Part shown: piece after piece, positions 59,046-64,000 of the stretch
How positions within the stretch are numbered: position 1 is the first letter of the stretch
Layout: every line of letters starts with the position of its first letter
The notes under the pieces: model-generated
Seen by the model: the letters and a program-made list of their open reading frames with translations, nothing else
Databases searched by the model: none
Told to the model about the DNA's origin: nothing
Position numbers and translations under genes: made by a program
NCBI RefSeq assembly: GCF_041146395.1
Contig: NC_090999.1
Coordinates: forward strand, 73,289,001-73,353,000
Length of the DNA: 64,000 bases
DNA from: Eulemur rufifrons
Taxonomy: Eukaryota; Chordata; Mammalia; Primates; Lemuridae
Direction: 5' to 3'

Positions 59046-59424
59046 TCTGTAAATTGCAAATTAAAGATGGTATGAAACATCTATATGATCTGATCTACAT
59101 ATTAAATTAATGTATTCTCCATACGTTAATTTTCATAATGCTTGTGAATGAGAATTAAAAAAAAAAAAAACCCCAATTAGAAAACTTTGAAGACTACTTA
59201 ATGCACTATAATACCAAGGACCTTCTTTTAACTTATCAAACACATTCATTTTTCCACCTCAGGAGGAACATCTACATGATTCAGCCTTAATGCATCGCAC
59301 TTAGCATAATCGTTGGGACACAGTAAATAATCACAGTTTTTTTTTTAACAATGAATGAATGAATTAATGAATGAAAAAGTGACATAGAAGGAGTGAATAG
59401 AAGGAATATTTAGTTAAATACCTT
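59046..59424. other. non-coding with short simple repeats
   Basis: An A run at 59158-59171 and an (AATG)n array at 59350-59377. No gene. Confidence 0.5.
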
Positions 59425-59560
59425 ATGCTTCAGTTCTCCCCTTAAAAATAGAAATAATAACATTTATAACTGATATTTGTCATAAGAATTAAATGAATTG
59501 GTTAGATATGATTAATGGTCTGTCACATAATAATCTGTACTTATATGCCTTAGTATTATT
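59425..59560 (+). repeat. MIR SINE 3' part
   Basis: Plus-strand order 'cttaaaaatagaaataataa', 'aagaattaaatgaattgg', 'ggtctgtcacataataatc'. Confidence 0.55.
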
Positions 59561-62054
59561 GTTATTACGATAATCGAGGGTAAAGCTGGTGAGATGCCTT
59601 TTATAGGTATATTAGACTACAGGCTAGAAGATATAAAAGCACATTGGATTAAGGATGATTGATTCCCCCATGAATTTTTTTCTTCTTTCGATTTCATCAA
59701 CTACAGGAGAGCTATGAATCAAAGACATGATGCAATTATTAGAAGCTAATTTTAACCAGAGCACTTGTGACTGTATGAATGTGTATTTACATAACTGCAG
59801 GATTTTGCAATAAATTTCTTTTGCCTACTATACAATCCCAAAAGAAAATTCCAAATATTATTTAGTGTAGTAAAAATAACATTTTATATTTCAATTTTTA
59901 GAGAAGAATGCATAACAAAAATTAAATTAATTTCTTATCAAATAGTACGGGTACTAGTATTTTTAATCAAACAGTAGAGATTTATTATGGTCTCCAAAGA
60001 CTTAAAAAAATGAATAAATTCATAAGCAAATAATTGAAAAATAAATTGATAAAATTCAGAATAACTTTGAAGTTAAATGAATACACAACAGCAAATTTAA
60101 TTTCCCATAAACTAAGAGAGAGATTACAGAGACAGGGTTGCTGGGACCTCTTGCTTTTGTTAACTCCTGTTTTTTTGTGAAAGCTGAAACATTAGCAAAA
60201 CCCACTTAATGTAATGAAGATGAGAGAGAGAAACCTAATGTATCACTTTTAACAGGCTTAAGCTCTTTAGTGTGTTTGTGGTTAGGAGATTACCATTATA
60301 ACAAACTAAGTGGAATGTGCTTATTCTGAAAGGAAGAATGTTTATTTTGCCTACGGAATTGACATTTGCTTTAAAATACTGAAAGTCTTAAAAGACAATA
60401 ATTTTTGCCTCTTTTTTTTTTTTGCTTCAATTGGTGAATACTAATCTACAAATATTTGTTTTTTTAAAAATACTGATTTTAAAAACTCATAAACTTCTAC
60501 ATTAAACTTTTTTATACTCCTCTTTAAAATTGGAAAGGGAAGTTCAAAATTCAATTGCTTTACCACTCCAGAAAGTATGTTATTTTTATGCTCATGGCAG
60601 TAGAAGCCTAATTGAGTCATTTTCTGAGTCTTTAAGGCACAGCCTCTATACTTGCATGGTGAGTGGTGACATCTGATCTCTGACCTAAGAGAAATACATT
60701 TGCATCACTTATAGGAGATGCAGATTACAGAACATGTCTGTTACATTTGACCCTCTCTTCCAATTTTTAAGCTATGCCAAACTTTCATAAAAAGAATACA
60801 TGATAGAGAGCTTGGAGTAAGAAATTTTTGCTGGATTTGCAAAGTACAATATGAAACCCATTCACAAATTAGGATAATTTGGACCAAAATTCGTATGCCT
60901 TTTGAATAAACATACTTCAGGTTACAACGGATCTTGGAAATTTTTCAAAACTGCTTTGTGGTTAAGTGTCAAAATCAACTGAATGTTTGTGGTTTGGGTA
61001 GAAATCATAATAATACTAAAATATTGCATGATAAGATTGATGCTTGGATTTCATTTGGTTTCAAACACAAAATTTATTATTCAAACTGACAGATAAAATT
61101 TTTAGAAATTATCTTTTATCATAACATTTAATATTATAGCTAAGAAGTTTTTCTTCTTGTTAAATATTACTCCCTTGTATAATTAAACTCTACACATTTA
61201 TTTTTGATATTTCCAGGTACATAGCTGTTTTTATTACTTCTTACCTCTAACCTATTTACCAATAAATATATTTCATCAATTCTTCATTAAATATAGATGC
61301 TGTTATCTATCTTCTATTTATTTTACTAATTTAAGCAGTAATGCTTTTATATTCATATTTGAGGATGACATCATCCTTCCAAATTCAATGGATGTGATAA
61401 TTATAACACACATTGATTTATTATTTTTCATTTTATCAGTATTTTGACAAGACCAAATATATCTGATATTAAATGTGAAATTTAGAATATTTCAATTTAT
61501 AAGTACTTTATATAAACTCCATGAAATTCCTTATTTACTGTACACTTGCCTGCCTTCAAACTGTTAGTTTCCCATTGCCTGAAATAGAAATTATTTTCAC
61601 TTTCTTGCTAAACTATATTCTTTGTTCTCCTCCCGAACTATGTCCAAAGGTCTCTTAAAGTTTCAGAATATTCCCATTCATTTTATTAAGTAGAATACAT
61701 TCATTCATAATTTGCTTTCAGTTTTTTTAGTGATGTTCGTATCTCAGTGTACAAATAAGAACAATTACAAAATATATAAAGACCAATGATCTGTGTTCTG
61801 AATTGATCTATGGTGAGTGTCAATATGTGATTTTAAATTCACATGTTGCAAAATTTGTAGTACATTCAGTACTTTGTATTTTGAAAAATACAAATGTTAA
61901 AAATGATTTTATTTTAATAAACTATTTTAATTAGTATTATGAATAAGTAAATTTAGTTTTTTTTACTGTTTGGACAAAAATCTGGTATTAATTTAAGCCT
62001 TAAATATTTGATAAACTACAAATATATATATATTTCATATTTCACATTACTTGG
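59561..62054. other. unique AT-rich non-coding stretch
   Basis: No gene or dispersed repeat recognised. Segments 60110-60400 and 60590-60780 have lower AT bias and motif clusters, and could be conserved non-coding DNA. Confidence 0.5.
60590..60780. promoter_or_regulatory. candidate enhancer-like motif cluster
   Basis: A perfect AP-1 site TGAGTCA (60613-60619) and a perfect inverted POU octamer ATTTGCAT (60698-60705) lie within 95 bp of unique sequence. Suggestive only. Confidence 0.22.
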
Positions 62055-62502
62055 TGAGGATATCATACAAAATACCACAAACTGAGTGGCTTAAACAATA
62101 AAAATGTATTGTTTCAGAGTTCGGGAGGCTAGACTTTCAAAGATCAAGGTGTTGGCAGAGTTATTTCCCTCCAAAGACTGTGAAGGAGAACATGTCCCAT
62201 GCCTCCATTCTAGCTTCTGGTGATTTGCTAGTGATCTTTGGTATTGCTTGGCTTGTAGGTAGATCACTCTGATCTCTGCCTTCATCTTCCTGTGGTGTTC
62301 TTCCTGTTTGCATATCTCTCTCTGTGTCCAAATTTCCCGTTTTTTATAAAGACAAAGTCATATAAAATTAGGGCCCATACTAATGATCTCATTTTAACTT
62401 GACTATTTCTGCAAAATCCTATTTTCTAAATAAATCACATTCTCAGGTACTGGTGGTTAGGACTTCAACATAGCTTTTTTGGGCAACACAATTAAACTAA
62501 TG
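62055..62502 (-). mobile_element. MaLR LTR (MLT1-like), minus strand, 5' edge lost
   Basis: Reverse-oriented LTR: 'aataccacaaactgagtgg', 'gatcaaggtgttggcagag', 'cttctggtgatttgctag', 'taatgatctcattttaactt', 'aaatcacattctcaggtac', 'ttaggacttcaacatag'. The equivalent of the first bases seen at 53600 is missing. Confidence 0.88.
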
Positions 62503-64000
62503 ATTAATAACATTTGGTAAGCTTCCTTAATGTGTTTGTCTGCCAATTTTATATATAAATGTATTAATAACCATTAATGACAACATATAATAAACTCCTA
62601 TGAATTGATTGGAGCAGCATTGATTGGAGATGCTAAAGAGGTAGTTTAACAGAAGCTTAAAAACCTACAACTATGAAACAATCAAGCATTTGTTAATACA
62701 ATTCCAGAGGTTATTGTTAAGGATACCACTAAAAATAAGTTTGAGAATCCAATATTTGTATTTATTAATTCAAAATATTTTTGTGCTAATATTTATCATA
62801 TTCCATGATGATCTACTATGTGGTATTCTAAACTTGTTTGATTATGGAACACTTTTGTTTTTACCACATAAAGCTATCAAACTTGGAAGAGTGTACAGCT
62901 GAATATAAAATAGAATGCTTGTATAAATGACATGTGCTAAGAGCAATCATTAACATTCCATGGAAAAAATAACTTTAATCAAAATATAATTTCACATGGA
63001 CCTAGAAAAGCTAATAGCATTTGGATAGGTAGAGATGGCCTCAAAACCATTTGGCTTCTCCTAATTCCACTCTAGTTACCCCGATCTTGTTTGGTAACAG
63101 TTCTGCAAATTATTGTAGAAACTATTGTGAAAATGAGAATTCACTCCAAACATACTTCTTATTTTATTATTACATTTTTTAGCCATTAGGGAGCACTAGT
63201 TCCTTACTCTTTTTAGGGAACACTAATTCCTTCCTCTTTGTATCATTTTTCATGAAGTATCACATACATCACATAGCAGGAAAATGATCAATTAAATTAT
63301 GTCATAATGTCATTCATTTGGGGAGCAGCACATCATTATCAAAAACAAAAAGTAGGACAAATAAGAAACAAGGAAATTTAGATTCCACAGGGTGTTTCAG
63401 TACTATAAATTTTTGAAAAAAAATTTAATGTAGAGAGAATATAGCATGCCCTCAACTCCAGGTAATTTTTCAAAGTACATTTAGGTTTGTTGGGTAAGAA
63501 AGAATGTGAGAAACCCACATTTTATAACTGAAACCATACTTAATGTTTTAAGAAAAATATTTAAAGGCAGTTATAGATGCATTTATTATTACATATCATA
63601 AAAAAATTCTGTATTATTGGCAATCAAATTGATATGCCAAATCAGTGTATATAAAAATTTAAAGGACTGCATGCAATATATTTCTTACTAATTATTTTAA
63701 AGGAATTTTTTACGATTATAAAAGTAATTTCTTCTTGGAAAAAATTTGGAAAATAGGAAAAAATTGAAAAAAACAGAAAAAAGAAAGTCTTCCTGTCTAC
63801 TCTCTTATCTTTAAGTGTTTTACCAATTTTTTTCTTCCAAATATTGTTCTTTGATATGGAGAATTTTATGTAAGAATTAGTATGTTAAAAATTAGAAATG
63901 TTAAAAGTAGTTCTCTTGTTTCATAAAACATCTTTGAAATATAGTGTGAGAAATTTGGTTTGTAATACTTCCCTTTCTACATAATTTTCCTTAAAAATAT
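62503..64000. other. non-coding AT-rich DNA to window end
   Basis: No gene. A tandem duplication lies at 63188-63240. The A-rich part 63700-63790 ('ataaaagtaatttcttcttg', 'aaaaatttggaaaatagg') faintly resembles an old dispersed repeat, not assignable. Confidence 0.45.
63188..63240. repeat. tandem duplication, two ~27-bp units
   Basis: 63188-63214 and 63215-63240 align as 'agggaGcactaGttccttActcttt' against 'agggaAcactaAttccttCctcttt', with differences capitalised. Directly adjacent. Confidence 0.85.

Overview
This window is AT-rich nuclear DNA from a primate and contains no protein-coding gene I can support. The organism call rests on five full-length Alu SINEs (7676-8009, 10019-10339, 24711-25113, 27377-27707 and 34051-34377). 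Four of them carry features I associate with strepsirrhine (lemur/galago-type) Alus: 'tagcactctgggagg' in the left arm, 'gagcaagagc/tgagac', an expanded linker containing 'gaaagaaattat...ggacaacta' followed by 'atatatatag', and 'gctgtgagctaggctgacgcc' in the right arm. A Malagasy lemur is the most likely source. This is inference from SINE type; the species is not determined.

Most recognisable sequence is layered transposon debris. L1 pieces lie on the minus strand at 3161-3475, 10676-11440, 16690-19030, 20600-22400 (split), 31636-35045 (split twice), 44050-44200, 50933-52013 and 54172-55545. They lie on the plus strand at 3476-3795, 44615-46058 and 55770-56925. MaLR or other LTRs lie at 8666-9041, 14655-15560 (tentative), 16238-16387, 21535-22022, 30397-31089 (tentative), 32769-33168, 42620-42969 with internal sequence to 44602, 50541-52152 (split), 53600-53987 and 62055-62502. 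Older L2, MIR, Tigger1 and MER5A fragments are scattered through the rest.

The insertions give a relative chronology. L2 and MIR are oldest, then mammalian L1M copies and MaLR LTRs, then Alus and one late L1. Four nests are clear: an MLT1 LTR inside an L1 (20.6-22.4 kb), an MST LTR and an Alu inside another L1 (31.6-35.0 kb), an L1 scrap inside a MaLR provirus (42.6-44.6 kb), and a 5'-truncated L1 with a perfect 14-bp target duplication inside an LTR (50.5-52.2 kb).

The remaining unique sequence (roughly 1-3.1, 22.4-24.7, 27.7-30.4, 35.9-42.6, 46.7-48.4 and 59.5-62 kb) looks like gene-desert or intronic DNA. Three segments are worth testing as regulatory candidates: 12120-12660 (CpG-enriched), 41095-41350 and 60590-60780 (clusters of transcription-factor-like motifs). 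Structural DNA of interest includes a perfect 36-bp AT palindrome beside TA/GA tracts at 52.9 kb, a long polypurine tract at 19.9 kb, two exact-length tandem duplications, and two strong hairpins near 4.8-5.0 kb. I found no evidence of an undescribed multi-gene system.
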